Shown: piece by piece, positions 8,168 to 16,588 of the stretch
Numbering within the stretch: position 1 is the first letter of the stretch
Layout of the letters: every line of letters starts with the position of its first letter
Assembly (NCBI GenBank): GCA_964492485.1
Contig: CAZBKM010000021.1
Coordinates: 1 to 43,182 of the forward strand
Direction of reading: 5' to 3'
Origin: UBA5336 sp964492485
GTDB lineage: Bacteria; Pseudomonadota; Alphaproteobacteria; Caulobacterales; Hyphomonadaceae
DNA length: 43,182 nt
Notes under the pieces: generated by a model
Seen by the model: the letters and a program-made list of their open reading frames with translations, nothing else
What the model was told of the DNA's origin: nothing
The model's database searches: none
Program-made: the position numbers and the translations under genes

Positions 8168-8692
8168 CTAGTCTTCGCCACCGCGTTCCGGCGCGGAGAA
8201 ATCGAAGCCGATCTCACGCGTGCCGTAATCGCCCTCGCGGTAGCGGGCGATGCGGTCGGCGAACCAACCTTGAATGTGGTCGAAGATTTCGTCGTAGAAG
8301 GCCGCGGCGTCATGATCTTCAAGCGGCAACCCCAATTCATGGCTTGGACCGCCGACGATCTCTGCGGTGAAGGCGTCCCCTGCCTTTCGGCACTCTATGG
8401 TCAGGCGGATCCAGTCCGTACCGCGGGTGACTCGCACGGCGAGGCCGAACGCGATGGGCCCAAGCGGACGAAAGCCCTTCGGCGCGACGCTGAACGCATT
8501 GGCACCGTAATTCTTCGGCTCGAACGGACCTGCCGGCGGAACCAGGCGCACGCATTCGCCATCGGTCGCGCCCAGATGGTCGCAAAGTCCGCGCCGCAAG
8601 CCCTCTGCCAGGTTGCGGATACGGTCATAGTTCTCGGCGGCGAGTACCTGGTACTCGTCTACGGTCTCGATAAGGGTATCGAACCGGGCCAT
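8168..8692 (-). CDS. Hypothetical protein, 174 residues
   Basis: I do not recognise this protein. It has no signal peptide or membrane helix, starts MARFDTLIETVDEYQ, and has a mixed alpha/beta look with strands such as FGLAVRVTRGTDWIRLTIEC and an acidic C-terminal helix (HDAAAFYDEIFDHIQGWFADR). The start at 8692 follows AGGGGGACGC. It lies between a small membrane protein gene and the antiporter gene, 30 bases before the latter on the same strand. Its context gives no clear role. Codon use matches the neighbours, so it is probably a real native gene. Confidence 0.75.
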   Translation of the reverse strand: MARFDTLIETVDEYQVLAAENYDRIRNLAEGLRRGLCDHLGATDGECVRLVPPAGPFEPKNYGANAFSVAPKGFRPLGPIAFGLAVRVTRGTDWIRLTIECRKAGDAFTAEIVGGPSHELGLPLEDHDAAAFYDEIFDHIQGWFADRIARYREGDYGTREIGFDFSAPERGGED

Positions 8693-8938
8693 GCGTCCCC
8701 CTGGCTGCCCCGTCACGGGGGCGGTTGCCCTGTCGACGACCTTCGCCGCCGAGGCGTGGATGGTCTAGCCCTCGCTTTGGCGCCGGAGCGGTGATGACCG
8801 GCCCTGCAAAAATGCCCTCACGCAAATAGGCCATCGCGACGCCTCCGGCAAGGCACGCGCTGGGTTCGCAGATCGGAGGAGGCCTCAGTCTTGGGCAGAC
8901 GGGCGATGGCGCTTCCCGCGCGACGCGCGGCGGCGTGA

Positions 8939-9376
8939 TCAGGGGCGGGCGCGGGATCGGTCGTAGACCGCGCGCTCCGTTCGGCCATAGACCCTGTGGC
9001 TGTAGAACTGGAAGCCGAGATAAGCGAGACCGATGCCCACGGCCCCGCCCGCCAGGGTCGACAGCGACGCGCCGCGCGCGGGCAGTACGACGGTTTCGAG
9101 GAAAAGGGCAAAAACCATGACCATCATGGCTGCGACGCCACGGCGGCTGATCCCCATGGTAAAGGTCGCCCAGATGGTCAGGGCCGCGAATGCAATCAGC
9201 CGCATCATCTGGTTCTGGAGGTGCGCGGCGCCTTCGAAGTCGGTGGGCGTGTAGGCGGCGGCCTTCAGCGCGACAAGCACCGTGATCAGACCCGTCAGAC
9301 CCGTGGCGACCCGCTCGGCTGTCCCGCGCGCCCAATAGCTGCGCTCGATCGCGACTCCAAGGCTACGCTGGTGCAT
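8939..9376 (-). CDS. Small membrane protein, four predicted helices
   Basis: A 145-residue protein of unknown family. Hydrophobic stretches lie near residues 23-42 (VATGLTGLITVLVALKAAAY), 58-75 (MMRLIAFAALTIWATF), 80-98 (GVAAMMVMVFALFLETVVL) and 107-125 (TLAGGAVGIGLAYLGFQFY), then a basic tail ending RSRARP. It is expected in the inner membrane. The start at 9376 follows GGGAGGCAGGG. It is 93 bases after the motA-like gene and 246 bases before the 174-residue gene, all on the same strand. That 246-base gap holds a loose inverted repeat (8842-8847 with 8874-8879) and no convincing gene. Confidence 0.75.
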   Translation of the reverse strand: MHQRSLGVAIERSYWARGTAERVATGLTGLITVLVALKAAAYTPTDFEGAAHLQNQMMRLIAFAALTIWATFTMGISRRGVAAMMVMVFALFLETVVLPARGASLSTLAGGAVGIGLAYLGFQFYSHRVYGRTERAVYDRSRARP

Positions 9377-9469
9377 CCCTGCCTCCCTGACCGGTCTGCA
9401 TCTTCTACGCGATCAGGGCTTGCCCGACGATTTCCACTTCAGGCAGAATTGGGGCTCGGTCGTTAACCC

Positions 9470-10354
9470 TCAGCCGACCTGGCGAGGTTCGGCCCGGCCC
9501 GCGAACCGGGACCGCTCGGCGGCCTGGGTCAGCTCCGCGGGGTCGGGCCGCAAGGCGGGTGGCAAGGGCGTGCATGCGGCGTCTGCCGCCAGGCTGGGTG
9601 ACAGGCCCTGCGCATGAGCCTCGAACGCCGCGGCGATCACATCCAGTGCCAGGGCGTCCTCCTCGATGACCTGTCCGAACCGCGCGGCGAGCGGCCCGAC
9701 GAGGCCGTAGGACAGGAAGACGCCAAGGAACGTGCCCAACAGCGCCGTGGCGATCATGGCGCCGATCACGTCATTGGGCTGGTCGATCGCGCCCATCGTC
9801 TTGATGATGCCGAGGACGGCGGCGACGATTCCGAGGGCCGGAAGGGCATCGGCCACGGTATGCAGCGCCTGGGCCGCGCGAAGCCGTTCGCCAACCAGGC
9901 GCCGGCGGAGTGTGTTCACCTGCTCGCCAGCCATGCGTGTGCCACCGGGAAGCGTGTAGGATCGGGCGACCTCGGTCAGGAAACGCAGGACCCGGCCATC
10001 GGCGAGAAGCGTTGGCGCGGATCGAAACAGCGGCGCGTCGCCGGGGCGTTCCAGCTCGCGTTCCAGCGCCACGGGGCCGTCGCGGCGAAGACGCGCCAGC
10101 AGCGCCACCAGGACCGCCAGCAGGTCGCGATGGGCAGCGCGGGTCCAGCGTGAGCCGCGCAGCGCTTGCCATATGCCGGCCAGAGCCGACACCACAATGA
10201 CGCGGGAATTGGCGATCAGGAGCGTGGCCAGTGCGCTGCCACCGATCAGCGCCAGCTCGAAGGGCAGAGCCGCCAGGACAGGCTCGGCCCCCGTCGCAGC
10301 AAGGGCACCGACAATGATGGCGGCAAGCAGAAGGAGGCCGGCAAGCTGTGTCAT
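9470..10354 (-). CDS. motA: MotA-like flagellar stator protein
   Basis: A 294-residue inner-membrane protein with the MotA/ExbB fold: helices near 5-25, 33-56, 168-187 and 200-222. The signature stretch ADALPALGIVAAVLGI carries Pro172, and Pro221 follows in YGLVGPLAARF; by eye these match Pro173 and Pro222 of E. coli MotA. The cytosolic loop has charged residues (R88, R90, E98) where MotA contacts FliG. The partner MotB is not adjacent, so this is an orphan here; in Caulobacter-type genomes motA and motB are often apart. The start at 10354 is divergent from the MFS gene, with 155 bases between. A related proton-channel motor subunit with another role is possible but less likely. Confidence 0.85.
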   Translation of the reverse strand: MTQLAGLLLLAAIIVGALAATGAEPVLAALPFELALIGGSALATLLIANSRVIVVSALAGIWQALRGSRWTRAAHRDLLAVLVALLARLRRDGPVALERELERPGDAPLFRSAPTLLADGRVLRFLTEVARSYTLPGGTRMAGEQVNTLRRRLVGERLRAAQALHTVADALPALGIVAAVLGIIKTMGAIDQPNDVIGAMIATALLGTFLGVFLSYGLVGPLAARFGQVIEEDALALDVIAAAFEAHAQGLSPSLAADAACTPLPPALRPDPAELTQAAERSRFAGRAEPRQVG

Positions 10355-10509
10355 GGAAGGGTCCGGTTCGGCCGGCGCGGGTTGACTGTGATGTGATGGC
10401 GTTGAGACGTGGCACGCCAGAGTGGCCCAACCCTCTTAAGGGGGAATTGACGTGGCGGCGCGCGCCGGGGCCGCTTGATCTTTCCCCGGACCAAGCCGAA
10501 GAACGCGGG

Positions 10510-11802
10510 ATGTCCACGTCCCACCCCGCTAGCGAACCACAGGACTCGCCCCGTCCAGACCGGCGGGGCGCCTTTCGCATGCTGTTCTTTTCGCTCGCCG
10601 TGATCGGCGCGGGGAACACGATGCTGATCGCCGCCGTGCTGCCGCCCCTGACCCGGGAGCTGGGTCTGCCGGACTGGATGGCCGGGGCGATCTTTTCCCT
10701 GTCGGCGGGCATGTGGGTCATCATGAGCCCCTTCTGGGGCCGCAAGAGCAATGAGTGGGGGCGTCGGCGTGTCGCCGCACTTGGGCTCGCCGGGTATGCC
10801 GCATCGATGCTGCTGTTCGGACTGTCGGGCTCGCTGGCACTTGCCGGTGTGATCACCACGCCGCTCGTGATCTTCCTGTGCCTGCTGGCCTCCCGGTCCC
10901 TGTTCGGGATTTTCGGGTCGGGAACGAACCCTGCCGCGCAAGCCTATGTGGCCGACCGCACCTCGCCGGACCGCCGCACCGAGGAGATTGCCTCGGTGAC
11001 GGCCGGACACAGTTTCGGGACCGTTGCCGGGCCGGCCTTCGCCGCGGCGATCGCGGGCGTCCTCGGTCTGCTCAGCCCGGTGTTCCTGACCTGCGCCATG
11101 GCGGCGTTCGCTTCCTACTTCATCCTCACGCGGCTGCCTGAACATTCCCCGCCGAAATCGGCCTCCGAACGCCCCAGCCCCAAGATCATCAGTCCGCTCT
11201 GGTGGGATCCGCGCATCGCGCCGTTCCTGATCTTCGCCATCGGTCTGTCCCTGGTAACCGGTGTCCTGTTCCAGACCTTCGCCTTTGCCGTCATGGACAA
11301 GATGCAGGTCGATGGTGCGGGGGTGAACCAGTTCACCGGCCCGGCCTATTCGATCGGTGCCATGGCCACGCTCATGGCCCAGTTGATCCTCATTCCGCGG
11401 TTGCAGATGTCGAACCGGATGCTGATGACGGTCGGCGCCGGCGTACTGGCCCTTGGCGCGCTGCTGATCATTCCGACATCGAACTTTGCCGTGCTGATCA
11501 CCGCGCAGTTCGCCATCGGCCTGGGGCAGGGCCTGTCGCGGCCCGGCTTCTTTTCCGGCGCGTCTCTGGCGGTGGGTCCAGAGGAACAGGGGGACGTGGC
11601 CGGCCTGATGGTGGCCTCCAACGCCATCGGGTTCGTCATATCCCCTCTGGTGGGGCCATTCGTCTACGAATACGTCAATCCCGTCGCGCCGTTCCTGGTC
11701 GCCGGGCTCCTGCTGATCGCCATGGCGATCTTTGCCTTCCTGACGGTCAAGCCGGCCCCTCCGGCTCCGCTTCAGCCCGGTGCGGAGGGCGACGACATCT
11801 GA
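10510..11802 (+). CDS. MFS transporter, drug/H+ antiporter type
   Basis: A 430-residue protein with twelve hydrophobic segments. The loop between helices 2 and 3 reads GRKSNEWGRRRVAALG, the motif A region of the major facilitator superfamily. A short Pro/Asp-rich N-terminus precedes the first helix, and a cytosolic linker near residues 200-220 separates the halves. The fold suggests proton-driven export in the inner membrane; the substrate is unknown. The ATG at 10510 has only a weak GAAGAAC site upstream, but hydrophobic sequence starts soon after. The last 31 bases overlap the convergent transglycosylase gene tail to tail. Confidence 0.85.
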   Translation: MSTSHPASEPQDSPRPDRRGAFRMLFFSLAVIGAGNTMLIAAVLPPLTRELGLPDWMAGAIFSLSAGMWVIMSPFWGRKSNEWGRRRVAALGLAGYAASMLLFGLSGSLALAGVITTPLVIFLCLLASRSLFGIFGSGTNPAAQAYVADRTSPDRRTEEIASVTAGHSFGTVAGPAFAAAIAGVLGLLSPVFLTCAMAAFASYFILTRLPEHSPPKSASERPSPKIISPLWWDPRIAPFLIFAIGLSLVTGVLFQTFAFAVMDKMQVDGAGVNQFTGPAYSIGAMATLMAQLILIPRLQMSNRMLMTVGAGVLALGALLIIPTSNFAVLITAQFAIGLGQGLSRPGFFSGASLAVGPEEQGDVAGLMVASNAIGFVISPLVGPFVYEYVNPVAPFLVAGLLLIAMAIFAFLTVKPAPPAPLQPGAEGDDI

Positions 11803-13109
11803 GGGGTCACGGCGCCCGCTGCCGCCTCGACATAGGTCAGCATCTCCCGGGTGGCGAAGCCGTCCGGAATGAAGCCCTGGGCGGCCTGGAATCGGCGGAG
11901 GGCGGCCTGGGTGCCGCGCCCCAGGACGCCGTCGACCGCGCCCGCCCCATGGCCAAGCCGGTTGAGCGCGTCCTGCAGGTCCTTCACCTCGGCCACGCTC
12001 AGAGGATCGACATGTTTCGGCCAGGGCGCGATGGGGCGGTCGCGGCCCTGAACGCCCTCCGACAGGAGGCCCACGGCGAGGGCGTAGCTGTCGGCGCGGT
12101 TATAGGTCTTGAACACGTCGAAGTTTCCGAACAGCAGGAATTTGGGTCCGCTTGCACCTGCCGGAACCCACAGCTCTGCCTGTGCCGCCGGATCGCTTTG
12201 GAAGGCCGCGCCCGCCTTGGGGCGAAGCCCAAGCGCCTCCCAGTCCGATACGGATCGGCGTTGCCCGTCGGCCAGCAGAAACGCCGTCTCGTCGGGCAAG
12301 CTCACCTCGATCCCCCATGGGGCGTTGGCCTCGTAGCCGGACGCGGCCAGATAGCCTGCCGCTGAGGCGAGGGCGTCGGCCGGGTTGTCCCAGACGTCGA
12401 TGCGTCCGTCGCCCTCGAAATCCTCGGCGTGGGCCAGAAAGGTCGACGGCATGAACTGCGTCTGGCCCATGGCCCCGGCCCAGCCCGAGACCAGCTCGTC
12501 TCGCCGGGCCAGGCCGCGCTCCAGGATCTCGATCAGCGCCATCAACTCCCTTTCGGCGAAGGCTTGCCTGCGACCTTCGGCGGCCATGTTGGCCAGGGTG
12601 TTGGCGGCATCGAAATCGCCGATATAGCTGCCATAGGCCGTTTCCAGTCCCCAGATGGCGACCAGGACTTCGCGGTCGACGCCATAGCGGGCCTCGAGGG
12701 CGTCGAACAGCCCCGCATGCTCGACCAGCTTGCGGGCGCCGTTGGCCTTGCGGCGCGCGCTGACAGCGGTGTCGAGATAGGTCCAGATCGGCTTGGCGAA
12801 TTCGGCCTGGTCTTCAATGCCGGCGGCCGGCGGCTCGGTCTCGGTGCCGAGAAACCGCGACAGCGGCGACAGGTCCGACAGGAGCGCGCGCACGGCGTCC
12901 CTGTCGCGCCCGGCTGCTATGGCCCGGCCCGCGAATTCGGCCCGCCAGTCGTCCAGCTTCGGGTGCCCGGAGCTGACGAAGCCGTCCACCGGCTTGTGCG
13001 AGGGGGGCGTTTGCGCCTGGGGTTCTGTGGCGCAACCGGTTGCCAGGCCGGCCAGAAGCAGGAGCGCGCCCCAGCGGGCAGGGTGGAACACGGCGTGTTT
13101 TCCAGGCAT
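11772..13109 (-). CDS. MltB-type lytic murein transglycosylase lipoprotein
   Basis: A 445-residue protein. The signal MPGKHAVFHPARWGALLLLAG ends in the lipobox LATGC with acylated Cys26. The catalytic domain follows: Glu156 in GLETAYGSYIGDF is the expected acid/base, and AMGQTQFMPSTF (213-224) is the MltB family signature. Residues 375-435 form a PG_binding_1 domain with LQDALNRLG and DGVLGRGTQAALRRFQ. It cleaves peptidoglycan glycan strands with formation of 1,6-anhydro ends, in the periplasm on the outer membrane. The start at 13109 is set by the signal peptide; longer frames would run into rpmJ. It is divergent from rpmJ and overlaps the MFS gene by 31 bases at its 3' end. Confidence 0.9.
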   Translation of the reverse strand: MPGKHAVFHPARWGALLLLAGLATGCATEPQAQTPPSHKPVDGFVSSGHPKLDDWRAEFAGRAIAAGRDRDAVRALLSDLSPLSRFLGTETEPPAAGIEDQAEFAKPIWTYLDTAVSARRKANGARKLVEHAGLFDALEARYGVDREVLVAIWGLETAYGSYIGDFDAANTLANMAAEGRRQAFAERELMALIEILERGLARRDELVSGWAGAMGQTQFMPSTFLAHAEDFEGDGRIDVWDNPADALASAAGYLAASGYEANAPWGIEVSLPDETAFLLADGQRRSVSDWEALGLRPKAGAAFQSDPAAQAELWVPAGASGPKFLLFGNFDVFKTYNRADSYALAVGLLSEGVQGRDRPIAPWPKHVDPLSVAEVKDLQDALNRLGHGAGAVDGVLGRGTQAALRRFQAAQGFIPDGFATREMLTYVEAAAGAVTPQMSSPSAPG

Positions 13110-13185
13110 CCGACGTTGACTCCCGCGGGGCCCTCCGGTAACGAGCCGCCTTTGCTGAAACGTCCTAGCACCACGGAAACGAGCC

Positions 13186-13311
13186 ATGAAAGTGCGTTCC
13201 TCACTCAAGGCCCTGAAAACGCGTCACCGCGATTGCAAGGTCGTGCGCCGCCGTGGCCGTGTCTACGTGATCAACAAAACCGATCCGCGGTTCAAGGCCA
13301 AACAGGGCTAG
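13186..13311 (+). CDS. rpmJ: Ribosomal protein L36
   Basis: A 41-residue protein, MKVRSSLKALKTRHRDCKVV then RRRGRVYVINKTDPRFKAKQ and a final Gly. This is the longer L36 form usual in Alphaproteobacteria. Only one cysteine (C17) remains, so it is a zinc-free (C-minus) variant of the L36 zinc ribbon. The start at 13186 follows GGAAACGAG. It stands alone, divergent from the transglycosylase gene, with no clear terminator in the 79 bases before the TPR gene. Confidence 0.97.
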   Translation: MKVRSSLKALKTRHRDCKVVRRRGRVYVINKTDPRFKAKQG

Positions 13312-13390
13312 GCAGGGTCCCCCGGGCTCGCCGCTCAACCACCGCCATTGCCCCTTGCAGACGGTTGGCGCCGGCCCATAGTCTGGCACC

Positions 13391-13918
13391 ATGAAGGCCT
13401 TCATCCTCGCTGCCGTCCTCCTGGCCAGCGGCCCCGACGGCGGGCCGTCCGACGATCTGTTCGACCGACTGCAATCGGCTGAAACCCGGATGGAGGCCGA
13501 AAGCGTCGCGGCCGATATCGTCGCCGGGTGGCTGAACAGCGGATCTCCCACGATCGACATTCTCATGGAGCGCGGCACGAAAGCCCAGTTGGCCGGGGAT
13601 CTGGACCGCGCCATGGCCTTCTACGACCGGGTCATACTGATTGAGCCGGACTATGCGGAAGCGTGGAACCGGCGGGCCTCGATCTTCATGAAACAGGACA
13701 GGTTCGATCAGGCGTTGAGGGACGTCAACGCGGCCCTGGAGCGCGAACCGCGCCATTTCGGCGCCTGGCTCGGCCTCGGCCTGATGCTGGAGGAGCTTGG
13801 CGCCCAGCGTCAGGCTCTGGAAGCCTATCGCGAGGCGCTCGCCCTGCATCCCCATCTGGAAGAGGCCCGCCGCGCCGAGGCGCGCCTTGCACCGCTGGTG
13901 GAAGGCACGACACTTTGA
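13391..13918 (+). CDS. Exported TPR-repeat protein
   Basis: A 175-residue protein. The N-terminus MKAFILAAVLLASGP looks like a Sec signal. Residues 55-165 hold about three tetratricopeptide repeats, visible as AMAFYDRVILIEPDYAEAWN, ALRDVNAALEREPRHFGAW and ALEAYREALALHPHLEEA. TPR arrays bind partner proteins; none is identified. It is expected in the periplasm. Its stop TGA (13916-13918) overlaps the TTG start of the hydrolase gene as TTGA, so the two are translationally coupled and likely work in the same compartment. The ATG at 13391 is the only start that gives the signal peptide. Confidence 0.82.
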   Translation: MKAFILAAVLLASGPDGGPSDDLFDRLQSAETRMEAESVAADIVAGWLNSGSPTIDILMERGTKAQLAGDLDRAMAFYDRVILIEPDYAEAWNRRASIFMKQDRFDQALRDVNAALEREPRHFGAWLGLGLMLEELGAQRQALEAYREALALHPHLEEARRAEARLAPLVEGTTL

Positions 13919-14868
13919 ATGTCGCACCATTGGCTGCAGCGCTGCTGATCGGCGTGCCAGCGTTGGGCGCGTGCGTGCACAGCGCTGCCTATGTCGACCG
14001 TGTCGAGGCCGCCTATCCGGCCTCCGGGAGGGTCGTGGAGGTGGCGGGCCATGATGTTCACGTCCTCACCGCGGGCGAGGCAGGTCCGCCCGTTCTGGCC
14101 ATCCACGGCGCCAGTGCCAATGCCCGCGAGTTTACCTGGAGCCTGGCCCCGCGACTGGCCCGGGATCACCGTGTGCTCATGCCGGACCGTCCGGGACACG
14201 GCCATTCGGGCCGGCCGCAGGATGCCGCCAGCCTGGGCGTGCAGGCCCGCCAGATGGCGGGTGCGCTCGATGCCCTCGCACCCGAGACGCCGGCCGTGAT
14301 CGTCGGTCATTCCTATGGCGGTGCTGTGGCCTTGCGCGTGGCGCTGGATTATCCCGAACGCGTCCGCGGCGTCGTCTTGCTTGCGCCGGTGACCCATGAC
14401 TGGGGCGGCGGGGGTGAGGCGTGGTACAACCGGGTCGCGGGGTTACCGCTGATCGGTCCGATCTTCAGCCAGGCTGCGCCCCTGGCCGGCCCGGCTGCCG
14501 TGGAAAGCGGCGTGGACAATGTCTTCGATCCGGATACGGCGCCCGACGGCTATCTCGAGAACTCAGCCATCAATCTGCTGTTCCGACCGAGCGCCTTCCG
14601 AGCCAATGCGCGCGACATGACCCGCCTGCGCGCGGAGCTGATGGCCCAGCAGGACCGCTATGGCGAGATCGAGGTGCCGGTCGTGATCTTCTCGGGCGCG
14701 CGCGACCGGATCATCTCGCCCCGGCTGCATGCAGGCCAGCTTCAGCATGTGGGGGCGAATTTCAAACTCGTGAAGCTGCCCAATCAGGGCCACATGCCCC
14801 ACCACGGTGAGGGCGAAGCTGTGGCAAACGCGATCCGGGATCTGGCCAGGGCGCGCGACGCCCGCTAA
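13915..14868 (+). CDS. Alpha/beta-hydrolase lipoprotein
   Basis: A 317-residue protein of the alpha/beta-hydrolase fold. By eye the triad is Ser133 in GHSYGG, Asp264 in SGARDRI and His293 in NQGHMPH; HGASAN (64-69) gives the oxyanion loop. The N-terminus MNVAPLAAALLIGVPALGAC ends in the lipobox ALGAC, so Cys20 may be lipidated. I chose the TTG at 13915: it overlaps the upstream stop, has GGAAGG eight bases before it and gives the full signal; no ATG in frame does. The substrate is unknown; small esters or epoxides are typical. It is coupled to the TPR gene. Confidence 0.85.
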   Translation: MNVAPLAAALLIGVPALGACVHSAAYVDRVEAAYPASGRVVEVAGHDVHVLTAGEAGPPVLAIHGASANAREFTWSLAPRLARDHRVLMPDRPGHGHSGRPQDAASLGVQARQMAGALDALAPETPAVIVGHSYGGAVALRVALDYPERVRGVVLLAPVTHDWGGGGEAWYNRVAGLPLIGPIFSQAAPLAGPAAVESGVDNVFDPDTAPDGYLENSAINLLFRPSAFRANARDMTRLRAELMAQQDRYGEIEVPVVIFSGARDRIISPRLHAGQLQHVGANFKLVKLPNQGHMPHHGEGEAVANAIRDLARARDAR

Positions 14869-14924
14869 GAGGCGCACCGACCCTCGATCTTTCTCCCTGT
14901 CAGTCTCGAAACGGAGCGCCTCAC

Positions 14925-15182
14925 ATGGACGCTGGCACAACCGCACTCAGCGAAGCGGCAAAGGACAAGATCCGCCAGATCGTGGAGCGGATCGAACGCC
15001 TAGAGGAGGAGAAAAAGGAGATCGCCGAACAGATCAAGGAGGTCTATTCGGAAGCGAAGGCGATGGGGTATGACACCAAGGCCCTGCGTCAGGTTGTCCG
15101 GCTGCGCAAGATCGACCGGCAGGAGCGCGAGGAACAGGAACAAATCCTCGACGTGTATTTGCAGGCTTTGGGCGAACTCTAA
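14925..15182 (+). CDS. gapR: GapR family nucleoid-associated protein (DUF2312)
   Basis: An 85-residue protein that is nearly all coiled coil, with the DUF2312 pattern: KIRQIVERIERLEEEKKEIA, then EQIKEVYSEAKAMGYDTKAL, then RQVVRLRKIDRQEREEQ. In Caulobacter, GapR forms clamps that hold overtwisted DNA and aids replication and topoisomerase action; I transfer this role by family. It is close to full family length. GGAGCG precedes the ATG. It lies 12 bases before an unknown basic protein gene on the same strand, so the two are likely one transcript. Confidence 0.95.
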   Translation: MDAGTTALSEAAKDKIRQIVERIERLEEEKKEIAEQIKEVYSEAKAMGYDTKALRQVVRLRKIDRQEREEQEQILDVYLQALGEL

Positions 15183-15194
15183 TACGATCGGCCC

Positions 15195-15671
15195 ATGCCG
15201 CGCGAGATCGACCGGGCCAAGCAGAGGAAGGCACTGCGAAAGCTGCGCAAGGCCGCCGAACGGGCCGCGCAGGGGCTTGGCCCTCCGCTGTCTGACTGGG
15301 AACGAACCTTTCTCGAAGAGGTCGAGGCGCGGATCGAGACCTATGGCTCCGCCTTCGCCGATCCGGACAAGGGCCGCCTCGAGGATCCGCTGTCGGCCCT
15401 TCAGTCGGAAAAGCTTCGCGAAATCGACCGCAAGGCCAGGGGCAAGGCGAGGGGCAAGGCCAGGGGCAAGGACGGGGCGCTGACGACCCGCCGCAGTCTC
15501 GGGCGCAAGTCCTCCCCGGGTGCGCGCTGCCCGCCTGACAGGCCGGGCAATGACGCCATGGCCGATCCTGCGACGGACATCGAAGGCGATGGCGAGGCGG
15601 CCTGCCCGGCGCCGGCGCCTGCTGGCGACCGGCCCGTCCTGCGCGTGATCAAAGGCGGCCGCGACGACTGA
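15195..15671 (+). CDS. Basic protein of unknown function after gapR
   Basis: A 158-residue protein that I do not recognise. It has a basic helical N-terminus (DRAKQRKALRKLRKAAERAA), a central acidic helix (LEEVEARIETYG), then a lysine/arginine tract made of three KARG repeats near residues 80-91, and a low-complexity Ala/Pro/Asp tail ending RPVLRVIKGGRDD. The composition suggests nucleic acid binding, but no domain is visible. The ATG at 15195 has a weak ribosome site; coupling from gapR, 12 bases upstream, may help. The KARG repeats come from a 12-bp DNA repeat that could vary in number between strains. Confidence 0.7.
   Translation: MPREIDRAKQRKALRKLRKAAERAAQGLGPPLSDWERTFLEEVEARIETYGSAFADPDKGRLEDPLSALQSEKLREIDRKARGKARGKARGKDGALTTRRSLGRKSSPGARCPPDRPGNDAMADPATDIEGDGEAACPAPAPAGDRPVLRVIKGGRDD
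15432..15467 (+). repeat. Three tandem 12-bp units coding KARG
   Basis: AAGGCCAGGGGC at 15432-15443, AAGGCGAGGGGC at 15444-15455 and AAGGCCAGGGGC at 15456-15467, followed by a partial AAGGAC. The unit is a multiple of three, so copy number changes keep the frame of the 158-residue protein. Confidence 0.9.
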
Positions 15672-15724
15672 ACCTAACCGTGGCAGCCTGCGTATCCAGG
15701 TCTGACAAGCAGGAAGGACCCAGT

Positions 15725-16588
15725 ATGAGGACAGTCGTGATCACGGGCGCCTCCACCGGCATCGGCCGGGCGGCGGCCGAACACCTCGCCGCAAGAGGCT
15801 GGCGCGTTTTTGCGGGCGCGCGCAAATCCTCCGATCTGGACATGCTGGCCGGTTTGTCGGAGCGTATCCATCCGCTCCGTCTCGACGTGACCGAGCCGGT
15901 CCAGATGTCCGAGGCGGTCTCCAAGGTGTCAGAAACGCTCGGGCGTGATACGCTCTCCGGCCTCGTGAACAATGCCGGGATCGCCTTCATGGGCCCGCTC
16001 GCACTGCAGCCCATGGACGAGGTACGCGCCCATTTCGACGTCAACGTGATCGGCGCCATCGCCGCCAGTCAGGCCTTCGCGCCCCTTTTGGGCATGGACC
16101 CGTCGCGGCAGGGCCCGCCAGGGCGGATCGTCAACATAACCAGTGTTGGCGGGCGGATCGCGTCGCCTTTCCTGGGCGCCTATACCGCCACCAAACACGC
16201 CCTCGAAAGCGTGACCGACACGTTACGCCGCGAGCTCATGCCTTTCGGAATCGATGCGATCGCCGTCGGACCCGGCGCGGTTCGCACGCCGATCTGGGAC
16301 AAGGCCGAGGAAGCCGGTGCCGGCGCCCCCTATCAGGATACCCCATGGGCGGAGGCCATCCGGCGTTTTTCCGAGGCGATGCTCGAGGGCGGGCGGACGG
16401 GTCTGCCGGCGGAGCAGATCGCGGCCGTGATCGAGACGGCGCTCTCGGCGAACAGGCCAAAGGCGCGCTATGCGCCTGTGCCGGACAAGCTCACCAATTT
16501 CACGATCGCAACCAGGCTGCCGAAGCGCTGGCTCGATGCGGTGTTCGCCAGACGCTTCGGACTGCAGCGCCGCAATGCGGCGGGTTGA
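15725..16588 (+). CDS. Short-chain dehydrogenase/reductase
   Basis: A 287-residue classical SDR. It has the cofactor motif TGASTGIG (7-14), LDVT (53-56), NNAG (82-85), Ser140 in NITSVGG and the active-site Tyr153 and Lys157 in YTATK. Arg24 and Arg33 after the second strand hint at NADP rather than NAD, but this is weak. The substrate is unknown. AGGAAGGA precedes the ATG at 15725. The stop codon directly abuts the stop of the convergent MDR gene, with no base between. Confidence 0.88.
   Translation: MRTVVITGASTGIGRAAAEHLAARGWRVFAGARKSSDLDMLAGLSERIHPLRLDVTEPVQMSEAVSKVSETLGRDTLSGLVNNAGIAFMGPLALQPMDEVRAHFDVNVIGAIAASQAFAPLLGMDPSRQGPPGRIVNITSVGGRIASPFLGAYTATKHALESVTDTLRRELMPFGIDAIAVGPGAVRTPIWDKAEEAGAGAPYQDTPWAEAIRRFSEAMLEGGRTGLPAEQIAAVIETALSANRPKARYAPVPDKLTNFTIATRLPKRWLDAVFARRFGLQRRNAAG

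Noticed and set aside
8625..8836. Minus-strand frame starting MAYLREGIFAGP between two small genes
   Set aside because: It runs into the 174-residue gene in another frame, has no good ribosome site and no similarity I can see.
15432..15467. Short tandem units considered as a CRISPR-like array
   Set aside because: Units are 12 bp, contiguous and coding, with no spacers and no cas genes; the same holds for 40929-40988.
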